From: Nevskiaceae bacterium
GTDB lineage: Bacteria; Pseudomonadota; Gammaproteobacteria; Steroidobacterales; Steroidobacteraceae
Direction: 5' to 3'
Assembly: GCA_024234075.1 (NCBI GenBank)
Contig: JACKOV010000003.1
Location: 310,001-374,000 of the forward strand
Length of the DNA stretch: 64,000 nt
Positions 33,199 to 42,779 of this stretch are shown one piece after another. The translations under genes were made by a program, and so were the position numbers. Every line of letters begins with the position of its first letter. Position 1 is the stretch's first letter. A model generated the notes under the pieces. The model did no database searches and was not told where the DNA came from. It worked only from the letters and a program-made list of their open reading frames with translations.

Positions 33199-33885
33199 GT
33201 GAAGACCGCGACGCAAGCTGCCGAGGCGCGAGGCGTGCGAGCACGGTCTGTGCGGGCATCGCCACCGCCGCCTGCGTTGGCCGCTGCGCACTTCTCCCAC
33301 ATCGGCCGCTACTGGGACGCTCGTCAGGGCAAATGGGTGGCGAAGCTGCTGCCCGGAGATTATTACGTCGCCACGCAGGATGAACTGATCTTCACGGTGC
33401 TGGGCTCCTGCGTTTCCGCCTGCATCCGCGATCGGGTGCTGCGGATCGGCGGCATGAACCACTTCATGCTGCCCGAGAATGCCGGTGACGGGCGGTCTCC
33501 CTGGGGCGAGGCGGCGAGTGCGGCGACACGCTACGGCAACGTCGCGATGGAGCGGCTGATCAACGACATTCTGAAGCTCGGGGGCCGACGCGAGAATCTC
33601 GAGGTGAAGCTGGTCGGCGGCGGACGGGTGCTCGACGCGATGACCGACGTCGGGGCGCGCAACATCCGCTTCGTTCGCGAGTTCGTCGCCACCGAGGGCT
33701 ACAAGATCGTCGGCGAGGATCTCGGCTCGACCTGGCCGCGGAAGGTGCTGTACCACCCGTCGACCGGTGATGCACGCGTCAAGAAGCTCGGGCGGGACGT
33801 CGGTGGTGCGCTGGCCGAGCGCGAGCGGTCCCATGCGCGCAGCATCGACAGCGCGCCGGTGGCGGGCGAGATCGACCTGTTCTGA
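33199..33885 (+). CDS. cheD: Chemoreceptor glutamine deamidase CheD
   Basis: A 228-residue CheD, which deamidates receptor glutamines to glutamates. The catalytic Cys71 is in VLGSCVSACI and His88 in GGMNHFMLPE, with the supporting GRYGNVAMERLIND-like segment (RYGNVAMERLINDI) and VGARNIRFVREFV. The GTG start is one base after the cheR stop. The N-terminal 30 residues are Ala/Pro/Arg-rich and variable in the family. Confidence 0.94.
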   Translation: MKTATQAAEARGVRARSVRASPPPPALAAAHFSHIGRYWDARQGKWVAKLLPGDYYVATQDELIFTVLGSCVSACIRDRVLRIGGMNHFMLPENAGDGRSPWGEAASAATRYGNVAMERLINDILKLGGRRENLEVKLVGGGRVLDAMTDVGARNIRFVREFVATEGYKIVGEDLGSTWPRKVLYHPSTGDARVKKLGRDVGGALAERERSHARSIDSAPVAGEIDLF

Positions 33886-33900
33886 GCGAAGGGCGCGCAC

Positions 33901-35001
33901 ATGGCGACGGGCAACGGCAGGATCAAGGTACTGATCGTCGACGACTCGGCGCTGGTTCGGCAGTTGCTGACGGCGATCCTCGGTGCCGACCCGGACCTGG
34001 AAGTGGTCGGCGCGGCGCAGGATGCCTACATTGCCCGCGACAAGATCAAGGCCCTGAACCCGGACGTCATCACGCTCGATGTCGAGATGCCGAAGATGAA
34101 CGGCATCCAGTTCCTGCGCAACCTGATGCGGCTGCGGCCCATGCCGGTGGTGATGTGCTCGTCGTTGACCGAACAAGGGGCCGAAGTGACCCTTGCGGCG
34201 CTCGAACTCGGTGCGGTCGACTTCGTGACCAAGCCGAAGATCGATCTCGCACACACCCTCGAAAACTACGCGGCCGAGCTGATCGACAAGATCAAGATCG
34301 CCGCGCGGGCGCGCGTGCGCGGTCTGTTCGTCGGGGGGGCAGCGGGTGCGGGCGCACTGCGCGCCGTGGCGGGCCAGGGATCGCTGCGCTATCGGACCAC
34401 CGATCAGCTGATCGCGATCGGCGCCTCCACCGGCGGTACCGAGGCGATCCGCGAAGTGCTGTGCCGGCTGCCGGCGGATGCGCCGGGGATCGTGATTTCC
34501 CAGCATATCCCGGCCATGTTCAGCGGCCCGTTCGCGGCCCGCATGAATGCGAGCTCACGCATGACCGTGCACGAAGCCCGGGATGGACAGCTGGTGATCC
34601 CGGGGCATGTGTTCATCGCGCCGGGCGACCAGCATCTGGTGGTCGAACGTGACGGCGCCCGCTGGCGCGTGCGACTGACCCAGGATGCGCCGGTCAACCA
34701 CCATCGCCCGAGTGTCGACGTGATGTTCCGCTCGGTGGCGCGTTGCGCCGGACCGAACGCGATCGGCGTAATGCTGACCGGCATGGGCGCCGATGGCGCC
34801 AAGGGCATGCTCGAGATGCGCGAGGCCGGTGCGCACAACGTGGTGCAGGACGAGCAGACCAGCGTCGTCTGGGGCATGCCGCGTGCGGCCGCGAACCTGG
34901 GCGCGGCGGAGCGGATCCTGCCGCTGCACGAGATCGCCGATCAGATCCTCGAATGGGTGGCGGAGCGGAATACGTCTGCTGCGGCCAGGGCACGGGCCTG
35001 A
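33901..35001 (+). CDS. cheB: Chemotaxis methylesterase/response regulator CheB
   Basis: A 366-residue CheB with an N-terminal receiver (1-125) and a C-terminal methylesterase (about 165-355). Phospho-acceptor Asp60 is in VITLDVEMPKM. The esterase triad is Ser176 in AIGASTGGTEAI, His202 in ISQHIPAMF and Asp298 in TGMGADGAKGM. CheB removes methyl groups added by CheR and can deamidate receptors. It closes the operon, 15 bp after cheD; the gene downstream is convergent. Confidence 0.95.
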   Translation: MATGNGRIKVLIVDDSALVRQLLTAILGADPDLEVVGAAQDAYIARDKIKALNPDVITLDVEMPKMNGIQFLRNLMRLRPMPVVMCSSLTEQGAEVTLAALELGAVDFVTKPKIDLAHTLENYAAELIDKIKIAARARVRGLFVGGAAGAGALRAVAGQGSLRYRTTDQLIAIGASTGGTEAIREVLCRLPADAPGIVISQHIPAMFSGPFAARMNASSRMTVHEARDGQLVIPGHVFIAPGDQHLVVERDGARWRVRLTQDAPVNHHRPSVDVMFRSVARCAGPNAIGVMLTGMGADGAKGMLEMREAGAHNVVQDEQTSVVWGMPRAAANLGAAERILPLHEIADQILEWVAERNTSAAARARA

Positions 35002-35067
35002 GCAGGGGGCCGGGCAGGGCGTGGGTCGCGCCGCCTCGACGGGCCAAGACGGATCCGACCGCGGTCT

Positions 35068-35616
35068 TCAGCCCGGGCTGCGCGGCTCGCGACGCAGGAA
35101 GCGCACCATCTGGATCTCGTCGACGTAGGCGTCGTAGATCCGCACCGCTGCGGGCTCGCGCGCGAAACCGCGGAAACCAAGCGACGCATACAGCCCCTGG
35201 GCGCGTTCGTTGGTGGCCAGCACCATCAACACGACCTGGCGCAGATCGCCGAGCGCTTCGGCGCGTACCAGGGCCTCGCGCAGCAGCAGCTTGCCGACCC
35301 CCGTGCCCTCGGCTTGCGGATGGACGAACATCCGCGAGATCAGCGCCTTGTGCCGCAGCTTGTGCAAGCGCTCGCGTTCCAGGCTGGTGACGCCGATCAG
35401 CGTGTCATCGAGGAATGCCCCCAGCGTGAAGCTGTCGGGGGCAAAGCGCGTCGGAATGCCGGCGGCGGGCTCGTCGGCGGGCGCCGTGCGGAAGAAATGG
35501 CCGTGCTGTGCCAGGCCCTCGCGCCACAGGGCCGAGTACGCTGCGCCGTCGCCGGGCAGCAGCAGGCGCAACAGAGGTTCGGCAGCGGCAGGGCTGACAG
35601 TTTCGGCAGTCTGCAT
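35068..35616 (-). CDS. GNAT-family N-acetyltransferase
   Basis: A 182-residue GNAT acetyltransferase. The acetyl-CoA pyrophosphate-binding motif A is ISRMFVHPQAEGTGVGKLLL, followed by AEALGDLRQVVLMVLATNERA and YASLGFRGFAREP of motif B. The substrate is unknown. I start at ATG 35616; the frame extends upstream to a TTG at 35649. It is convergent with cheB and divergent from the MFS transporter gene. Confidence 0.82.
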   Translation of the reverse strand: MQTAETVSPAAAEPLLRLLLPGDGAAYSALWREGLAQHGHFFRTAPADEPAAGIPTRFAPDSFTLGAFLDDTLIGVTSLERERLHKLRHKALISRMFVHPQAEGTGVGKLLLREALVRAEALGDLRQVVLMVLATNERAQGLYASLGFRGFAREPAAVRIYDAYVDEIQMVRFLRREPRSPG

Positions 35617-35742
35617 TCCGACCACGAGTCCAGGCGGAGGATAAGGCAAGTCTAGCGCCGCCCCCGATGCGGGTCGAGGCGCGGCGCGGTGTTCGCGCGA
35701 GGTCGCCTACACAGGCACCGTGGCACATGCTAGAAGGTCGCC

Positions 35743-37422
35743 ATGACCGCCCCCCGTGAGACTTCCCCGTCGGCTTTCGAACGCTGGCGCAGTGCGACGC
35801 TTGCCCCGTTCTCCCATCGTGCGTTCGCGCTGTTCTGGACGGCGTCGCTGGTGTCCTCGTTCGGCAGCATGATCCAGACCGTCGGTGCCTCGTGGTTGAT
35901 GACCACGATCGCACCGTCCCCCGACATGATTGCGCTGGTCCAGACCGCGGGCTCGCTGCCGTTCTTCCTCCTGTCGCTGATCGCGGGCGGTTTTGCCGAT
36001 ACGCGCGATCGTCGCAGCGTCATGATCTTTTCACAGCTGCTGATGCTGGTGGCCTCGACGGTGCTGGCGGTGATCACGCTCATGGGCTCGATCTCCCCCG
36101 CATTGCTGCTCGGCTTGACCTTCCTGATCGGTTGTGGCACGGCGATCTTCGCGCCGGCATGGCAGGCGTCGATCAGCGAACTCGTGCCGCGGAACCAGAT
36201 TGCTTCGGCGGTAATGGCGAACTCGGTCGGCTTCAATCTCGCCCGCAGCGTCGGACCGGCGATCGGCGGCGTGATCGTCGCAGTGGCCGGTGCCGCGGTC
36301 GCGTTCGTGGTCAACGCCGTCTCGTATATCGGCATGCTGGCGACGGTGATCTGGTGGCGGCCGCAGCGGCAGCGCAGCAGCCTGCCGCCCGAGCCGCTGG
36401 GTGCGGCGATCTCCACCGGCATCCGCTACGTGCGCCTCTCGCCGCACCTGCTCGCGATCCTGGCGCGCTGCGTGCTGTTCACGATCCCGATGGCCGCGAC
36501 ACCGGCATTGATGCCGGTGGTGGCGCGCGACCTGCTGGGCGGCGATGCCCGCACCTACGGTCTGCTGCTGGGTGGCTTCGGCCTCGGTGCGATGCTCGGA
36601 GCGCTGTCGAGTGCGGCGCTGCGCAGCCGCTTTTCCGCCGATGCCCTGCTGCGGATCCTGTCCGCGCTCGCGTTCGTCGCGATGCTTGCGATCGGGCAGA
36701 GCAGCTTCGCGGCGCTGACCCTGCTCGCGCTGGTGCTGGCCGGCGCCACTTGGACGCTGGGGCTGGCGAATTTCAACATCGCCGTACAGCTCTCTTCGCC
36801 GCGCTGGGTCATGGGGCGGATGCTCGCGACCTACCAGTCGGTCGCCTTCGCCGGCATGGCGCTCGGCAGCTGGGGCTGGGGCCAGTTCGCCGAACGGTTC
36901 GGGTTGCGCGAATCGCTGACGGTCGCGGCCGTGACGGCGCTGGTATCATTGGTCATGGCTCGCTGGCTGCCCGTCTCCGTGGCCTCGCAAGGTTCGCTCG
37001 ATCCGCATAGCGGGCCGGGCGTCGCATCGCCCAAGGTACAGATCCACCCGGCGTCGGGGCCGATCGTGGTGACCGTGACCTATCGCGTGCCGCAGCAGAA
37101 TGCCGCGGAATTTCTCGAACTCGTCAACGAGCTGGGCCGCATCCGCCAGCGCGACGGCGCGCGCCGCTGGTCCGTGTGCCAGGACATCGACGATCCGGAA
37201 TTCTGGGTGGAACGTTTTGCCAGCCCAACCTGGATCGACTACCAGCGCCGGCACATGCGCATGACGCTGGCCGACGTCGGAGTCCAGGAGCGGTTGCGGC
37301 AGTTGATCATCGGCGAGCGCGGCACCGTGCGGCGTACCGTCGAACGGCCGAGTGGTTCCGAGCCGCTCGGCAACGAGCTCCACCGGCCCGAGGCGCTGGA
37401 CGACACGTCGGGCCACGCCTGA
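35743..37422 (+). CDS. MFS_3-family (EntS-like) transporter with C-terminal soluble domain
   Basis: A 559-residue major-facilitator protein of the MFS_3 (enterobactin-exporter-like) family. About 12 helices fill residues 20-415, with the MFS motif GGFADTRDRRSVMI between helices 2 and 3 and LVPRNQIASAVMANSVGFNLAR. A soluble C-terminal region (about 440-559) has VTVTYRVPQQNAAEFLELVN and RRWSVCQDIDDPEFWVERFA, an ABM-like fold often attached to this family. It probably exports a small organic molecule. The next gene, a racemase-like protein, starts 11 bp later and may share the transcript. Confidence 0.85.
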   Translation: MTAPRETSPSAFERWRSATLAPFSHRAFALFWTASLVSSFGSMIQTVGASWLMTTIAPSPDMIALVQTAGSLPFFLLSLIAGGFADTRDRRSVMIFSQLLMLVASTVLAVITLMGSISPALLLGLTFLIGCGTAIFAPAWQASISELVPRNQIASAVMANSVGFNLARSVGPAIGGVIVAVAGAAVAFVVNAVSYIGMLATVIWWRPQRQRSSLPPEPLGAAISTGIRYVRLSPHLLAILARCVLFTIPMAATPALMPVVARDLLGGDARTYGLLLGGFGLGAMLGALSSAALRSRFSADALLRILSALAFVAMLAIGQSSFAALTLLALVLAGATWTLGLANFNIAVQLSSPRWVMGRMLATYQSVAFAGMALGSWGWGQFAERFGLRESLTVAAVTALVSLVMARWLPVSVASQGSLDPHSGPGVASPKVQIHPASGPIVVTVTYRVPQQNAAEFLELVNELGRIRQRDGARRWSVCQDIDDPEFWVERFASPTWIDYQRRHMRMTLADVGVQERLRQLIIGERGTVRRTVERPSGSEPLGNELHRPEALDDTSGHA

Positions 37423-37432
37423 GGTCGGGCTC

Positions 37433-38281
37433 GTGAAGATCGGCGTCATTGGCAGCGGTACGGCTTCGCAGGAGCTGCCGGCGCATCTGGCGGCATTCGC
37501 CAGCGCCGACATCGAGCCGCGGATCGTCAACCCGCGGCTGTCGGTGTTCGCCCTGACGCCCTACGAACGGTTGATCGTCGACGTTGGATACGTCGATGCC
37601 GCGCAGTCTGCGGCAGCCGCGGATTGCGACGCGCTGTTCGTCAACTCGGTGGCTGACTACGGTCTCGAGGCGATGCGCGCGGCCGTGCCGATTCCGGTGG
37701 TCGGCGCCGGTGAAGCGGCGTTGCTCGAGGCGGCAAGCGGTGGGCGCCGCTTCGCGATTGTGACGGTCTGGCCGCGCTCGATGGGTTTTCTCTACGACGA
37801 GCGTCTGCGTGCCTGCGGTCTGACGGGCCAGTGCGTCGCCATCCATCACCTTACGGGCGAGGACGAGCTCGTGCGCCTCGCCGCCGAGGACGGCGTGATG
37901 GCGCGGATGCATCGTGGCGAGCACGCGGTGATCGCACAGCTTGCGGCGCTGTGTGCCGAAGCGGTGCGGCGCGATGGGGCCGAATGCCTGGTACTCGGTT
38001 GTACCTGCATGGCGCCGATCGGGCCGGCGCTGGCCGCCGCCTGCACGGTGCCGGTCATCGAAGCGTCTCGGGCGGGTTTTCTGGCCGCGGTGGAAGTGCT
38101 GCGCGATCCCTCGCGGCGGCAGGCGGCGAGCGCGGCGCTGCGCAGCCGACGCACGACGCTCGTGCCCGGCCTCGTCGATGGCTGGTTCGCCGCGGCCCGC
38201 GGCCGTCCGGCCGCGCCATCGCCCGCAGCACCACCGGTCGACGGCAGCGACTGTCCGGTCTGTATCGCCGATCCCCGCTGA
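37433..38281 (+). CDS. Asp/Glu/hydantoin racemase-family protein lacking the first catalytic cysteine
   Basis: A 282-residue member of the hydantoin/Asp/Glu racemase superfamily. The second active-site cysteine is present in LVLGCTCMAPIG. At the first site, where hydantoin racemases have A-C-F/D-x-G, this protein has LFVNSVADYG, with Ser in place of Cys. Two-base racemisation with a cysteine pair is therefore unlikely, and a one-Cys decarboxylase or isomerase chemistry is possible. A Pro/Ala-rich tail ends in CPVCIADPR. The GTG start is 11 bp after the MFS gene, suggesting a transporter-enzyme pair acting on one acid. Confidence 0.8.
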   Translation: MKIGVIGSGTASQELPAHLAAFASADIEPRIVNPRLSVFALTPYERLIVDVGYVDAAQSAAAADCDALFVNSVADYGLEAMRAAVPIPVVGAGEAALLEAASGGRRFAIVTVWPRSMGFLYDERLRACGLTGQCVAIHHLTGEDELVRLAAEDGVMARMHRGEHAVIAQLAALCAEAVRRDGAECLVLGCTCMAPIGPALAAACTVPVIEASRAGFLAAVEVLRDPSRRQAASAALRSRRTTLVPGLVDGWFAAARGRPAAPSPAAPPVDGSDCPVCIADPR

Positions 38282-38298
38282 TCGGCGGGCGGATGATT

Positions 38299-39339
<1,041 letters not shown>

Positions 39340-39458
39340 GGCGGAATGGTACCGGACCCGTGCAGACGATCAGCACGAGTCAGGTGCCATGAGCACGTAG
39401 CGGTTTCCCTTTCGGGCACTCCCCCCTCGCGCCGCAGCCGGGATCGCGGTATGGCGGT

Positions 39459-40424
39459 TCAGCGCGAGGCTGTCACCGGTGCCTGGCGCGAGATCGCGGC
39501 TTTGTGATGCGCAGGAGTGCGCGCCGCGAGCAGTGCCGCGACGATCACACCCGCCGTCAGCAGGCCCATTTCCAGCGCGAAATCCTGCGGGTGTTCCCAG
39601 AACTCGGTGAACAGGTGCCAGCGTCCGGCGAGCTCCACCGCGTTCCAGGTCACGATCGCCGTCGGGATGCCGTAGCGAATTGCGGTCGTGACTTTCCAGA
39701 ACTTCATCAGCCGCTGGAAGAGATAGACGGCCCAGACAACGTTCAGGAAGAACAGCCCGTAGGTCACGGGGTGGCGGTCGCCGAGAATGTTCTCGTCGTA
39801 GATGAACAGCAGCAGCAGATAGAAGAACCAGATCACGTAGATTGTCTCGAGCGCCGTGATCGCAGCGAAGTTGCGTTCGTGGCCGGAGCTCGGGCGGCCG
39901 GTCTTCAGGCCGAGATTGCGCTGGAACCAGAGGAAGAAGTTGCACTTCGTTTCCTTGTTCAGCAGGAAGTAGGCCAGGGTTGCACCCATCACGCCGATCG
40001 ACGACATCATCACCAGGTATTCGGCCTTGGTGGCGATTGCGCCGGCGACCTGCGGATCCATGAGATCGGGCACGCCGAGAAAGTTTGCCGACCAGACGAA
40101 CGAGAACTCGATCCAGCCGGTCCAGAGCAGCGTGCCCGCCCAGAATCCGTACCAGGTGGCGGCGACCTCCCGCGGATTGCGCATGCCGAGGAACAGCAGT
40201 ACGGCCCCGACAGCGCCCATCGCGAATGCGGACTGGTAGACATAACCGGGGCCCGGCCAGACGTCTTCCATGACGATCATCACGGTGTGGCCGAGCGCCT
40301 GGACGACGAACACGATTCCGAAGGCGAGCAGGCCGATCCAGGGCGGGCGGGCCAGCAGGTTTTTCAGGCCACTCCGCTGCTGCGGTTCGGGGGTCGTGGT
40401 GACAGTATCGGCGGGTGTGCTCAT
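39459..40424 (-). CDS. Uncharacterised multi-pass membrane protein
   Basis: A 321-residue integral membrane protein with about eight hydrophobic segments, for example GLLAFGIVFVVQALGHTVMI, AFAMGAVGAVLLFLG, AEYLVMMSSIGVMGATLAYF, TIYVIWFFYLLLLFIYDE and FALEMGLLTAGVIVAALLAA. Many Trp, Phe and Tyr residues lie at helix ends (WYGFWAGTLLWTGWIEFSF). I do not recognise the family and see no catalytic motif. The gene stands alone on the minus strand, divergent from the two-component system at 40556, which may control it. Confidence 0.7.
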   Translation of the reverse strand: MSTPADTVTTTPEPQQRSGLKNLLARPPWIGLLAFGIVFVVQALGHTVMIVMEDVWPGPGYVYQSAFAMGAVGAVLLFLGMRNPREVAATWYGFWAGTLLWTGWIEFSFVWSANFLGVPDLMDPQVAGAIATKAEYLVMMSSIGVMGATLAYFLLNKETKCNFFLWFQRNLGLKTGRPSSGHERNFAAITALETIYVIWFFYLLLLFIYDENILGDRHPVTYGLFFLNVVWAVYLFQRLMKFWKVTTAIRYGIPTAIVTWNAVELAGRWHLFTEFWEHPQDFALEMGLLTAGVIVAALLAARTPAHHKAAISRQAPVTASR

Positions 40425-40498
40425 CGGCGATGCTCCGGGGCCGGTGGTGCGCGAGGTGGGATAGGGCCAGACTCTAGGCCATGGCGTTCCCTCCGTGT

Positions 40499-40515
40499 GT
40501 CAACCGGAGGTCAAC
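40499..40515 (+). promoter_or_regulatory. OmpR/CpxR-type direct repeat operator (GTCAAC-N5-GTCAAC)
   Basis: Two identical hexamers spaced by five bases (11-bp period) lie 41 bp before the response-regulator gene. Direct repeats with this period, such as the CpxR box GTAAA-N5-GTAAA, are the usual binding sites of OmpR-family dimers, suggesting autoregulation and control of the divergent membrane-protein gene. Confidence 0.5.
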
Positions 40516-40555
40516 GGGGCGAAATCTGAGGAAAACGTTTGGTGGGATGTGACCC

Positions 40556-41284
40556 ATGGAGCAAAACGGACCCCGAATCCTGCTGATCGACGACGACGTC
40601 GCGCTGGCCTCGATGCTGCGCGAGTTCCTCGAGCTGCAGGGTTTTCAGGTCGGGCTGGCCCATGATGCCGAGAGCGGCCTTGCGCGGCTGGCCGATGATC
40701 CCCCGGACCTGCTGGTGCTCGACGTGATGCTGCCCGGCATCAGCGGCTTCGAGGCTCTGAAGCGGCTGCGGCAGCGGCATGATCTGCCGGTAATCATGCT
40801 GACGGCCCGTGGTGAGGAGGCGGAGCGGATCCTCGGCTTGATGGACGGCGCCGACGACTACTTGGCCAAGCCGTGCAGTCCCCTGGAGCTGGCGGTGCGG
40901 ATTCGCACCATCCTGAAGCGCGCGCGACCGACGCCAGCCGCGCGCGCCGTCGACGCGACGGTCCTGCGCGCCGGCCCGATCCAGCTTGATCTGCGCCGGC
41001 GCGAAGCCCAGGTGCTCGGTTGCGTGCTGTCGCTGACCGCGGCGGAGATGCGGCTGCTCGAACAATTGCTGCGCCATCCGGGCGAAGTGCTGTCGCGCGC
41101 GCGGCTGACCCAACTGGCGCTGGACCGGCCGATCGAAGCCTACGATCGCAGTATCGATACCCTGATCTCCAGGTTGCGGCGCAAGCTGGAAGCGGCCGGT
41201 GCGTCGCAGGGCTGCATTGGCGGATTGCGTGGTCAGGGCTATGTGCTCGATCCGGAGCGTGTCGCCACCCGGGAGCACAGCTGA
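40556..41284 (+). CDS. OmpR-family response regulator (CpxR-like)
   Basis: A 242-residue regulator. The receiver (1-120) has IDDDVALASML, Asp56 in LVLDVMLPGISG and Lys105 in DYLAKPCSP. The winged-helix DNA-binding domain (about 140-235) has LSLTAAEMRLLEQLLRHPGE and YDRSIDTLISRLRRKLEA. The pattern is nearest to CpxR-type regulators. It overlaps the kinase start by one base, so the pair is co-translated. A direct-repeat operator precedes it. Confidence 0.92.
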   Translation: MEQNGPRILLIDDDVALASMLREFLELQGFQVGLAHDAESGLARLADDPPDLLVLDVMLPGISGFEALKRLRQRHDLPVIMLTARGEEAERILGLMDGADDYLAKPCSPLELAVRIRTILKRARPTPAARAVDATVLRAGPIQLDLRRREAQVLGCVLSLTAAEMRLLEQLLRHPGEVLSRARLTQLALDRPIEAYDRSIDTLISRLRRKLEAAGASQGCIGGLRGQGYVLDPERVATREHS

Positions 41285-42630
41285 TGCGCTGGCCGTCGAT
41301 CCGGCTGTATTGGCGTATGGCGCTGTACATTGGCGCGGCGCTGATCGCTTTTGTGGTGCTGTCGCTGGCCGGAGTCTGGTATGTCGCGGCCGGTGAGCTC
41401 GAGAACTACACCGCCACCCGCCATGGCGGCCTCGGACGGGAGGCGGCGCGGGTGCTGGTCGCCGGCGGGCCCGAGGCGCTGCGCCACTGGCTCGATACCG
41501 AAGCGCCGATCCCGCCGGATGTCACCGTCTATGTGCTCGATGCCGGTAGTCGCGACCTGCGCGGCCAGCCGCTGCCGGCGCTGTATGCCAATTTCGTCAG
41601 ACGCTCGGTGATCGCACCGCCGGAACGATCCGACGATGCGTTCCGGCCGGTGCGCCTCGCGCCGCAGTTGCGCGGTCCGGGCGGCGAGGTCTACACGTTC
41701 CTGGTACTGCCGAACCGGATCGGCGTGGCCGGCAATGCCATGACGACGCTTGGTCTGCTGGCGGTTGCGGTGCTGGTGATCGCGACCGTGGCCGGGTTGA
41801 TCGCGCGTTCCGTCGGTCGGCCCGTCGGCGAGTTGCAGCGGGTGGTGCGCGAGCTCGCGTCGGGGCAGATCGATGCGCGTGTGCCGACGCGGATCGCGGC
41901 GCGCGGCGACGAACTCGGCTCGCTGGCCGCCGATTTCAACCGGATGGCGGGACAGTTGTCGGACCTGCTCGAGGGGCGTGCGCGGCTGATGGGCGAGCTG
42001 TCGCACGAGCTGCGCTCGCCGCTGGCGCGGCTGCAGGCGGCATTGGCACTGGCGGCGCACCGCGGCAGTATCGGCGCCGGCGAAGTGACGCGGATCGAAG
42101 CGGAGATCCAGCGGATGGATCGCACGCTCGGTGACCTGCTGCGGTTCTCGCGGCTGGATGCGGCGGCACCCTTGCAGCAGCGGCTGATCCGGCTCGACGA
42201 GTTGTTGCAGGCGCTGGTTCGCGACGAAGAGCTCGAGGCAGACAGCCGCGGCTGTCGCCTGGAGCTCGCCGCGCCTGGCGGACAACCGGTAGTCGGCGAC
42301 CCGGATGTGTTGCGGGCCGCGTTCGAGAACGTGCTGCGCAATGCGCTGCGCTATGCGCCCGCGGATTCGGTGGTGGCGGTCGAGCTGCGGTTCGAACCGG
42401 GATGGTGGCAGGTCACGGTTGCCGATCGCGGGCCTGGCATTCCGCCGGCCTTGCTGGAACGGATCTTCGATCCGTACGTGCGTGTTCCCGACGGCTCGGA
42501 GGGCACCGGCCTGGGACTGGCGATTGCCCGTCGTGCGCTCGAGGCGCATGGCGGCACGATCGCGGCGCGGCCGCGCGACGGCGGTGGGCTCGAGGTGGTA
42601 ATGCGCTTGCCGGCGGCGCAGATCGCCTGA
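41284..42630 (+). CDS. Sensor histidine kinase (CpxA-like)
   Basis: A 448-residue membrane kinase. The first membrane helix is at about 13-35, a periplasmic sensor domain spans about 36-152, and the second helix (TTLGLLAVAVLVIATVAG) ends near 171. HAMP covers about 172-228, HisKA has phospho-acceptor His241 in LMGELSHELRSPLARL, and the HATPase has the N-box FENVLRNALRYAP, VADRGPGIP and GTGLGLAIARRALEAHGG. With the preceding regulator it forms a typical envelope-sensing pair. The signal is unknown. Confidence 0.92.
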   Translation: MRWPSIRLYWRMALYIGAALIAFVVLSLAGVWYVAAGELENYTATRHGGLGREAARVLVAGGPEALRHWLDTEAPIPPDVTVYVLDAGSRDLRGQPLPALYANFVRRSVIAPPERSDDAFRPVRLAPQLRGPGGEVYTFLVLPNRIGVAGNAMTTLGLLAVAVLVIATVAGLIARSVGRPVGELQRVVRELASGQIDARVPTRIAARGDELGSLAADFNRMAGQLSDLLEGRARLMGELSHELRSPLARLQAALALAAHRGSIGAGEVTRIEAEIQRMDRTLGDLLRFSRLDAAAPLQQRLIRLDELLQALVRDEELEADSRGCRLELAAPGGQPVVGDPDVLRAAFENVLRNALRYAPADSVVAVELRFEPGWWQVTVADRGPGIPPALLERIFDPYVRVPDGSEGTGLGLAIARRALEAHGGTIAARPRDGGGLEVVMRLPAAQIA

Positions 42631-42638
42631 GCGAGGTC

Positions 42639-42664
42639 GTGGCGCGGCGGGTGCCGCCGGCCAC
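42639..42664 (+). terminator. Hairpin downstream of the sensor kinase gene
   Basis: GTGGC-G-CGGCGG pairs with CCGCCG-GCCAC around the loop GTG, with one bulged G, starting nine bases after the stop codon. No T-tract follows; a Rho-independent terminator is possible but weak. Confidence 0.4.
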
Positions 42665-42779
42665 GCAACCTGACCCGACATGATGCGAAATGACGCGGCG
42701 TGGCCCGATGGCAGTCGCGCCGGCCTCCCGCCACGGGTAGGATCGCCGCCGGATTCACCTGGCAGCCGAGTGGCGCAGC

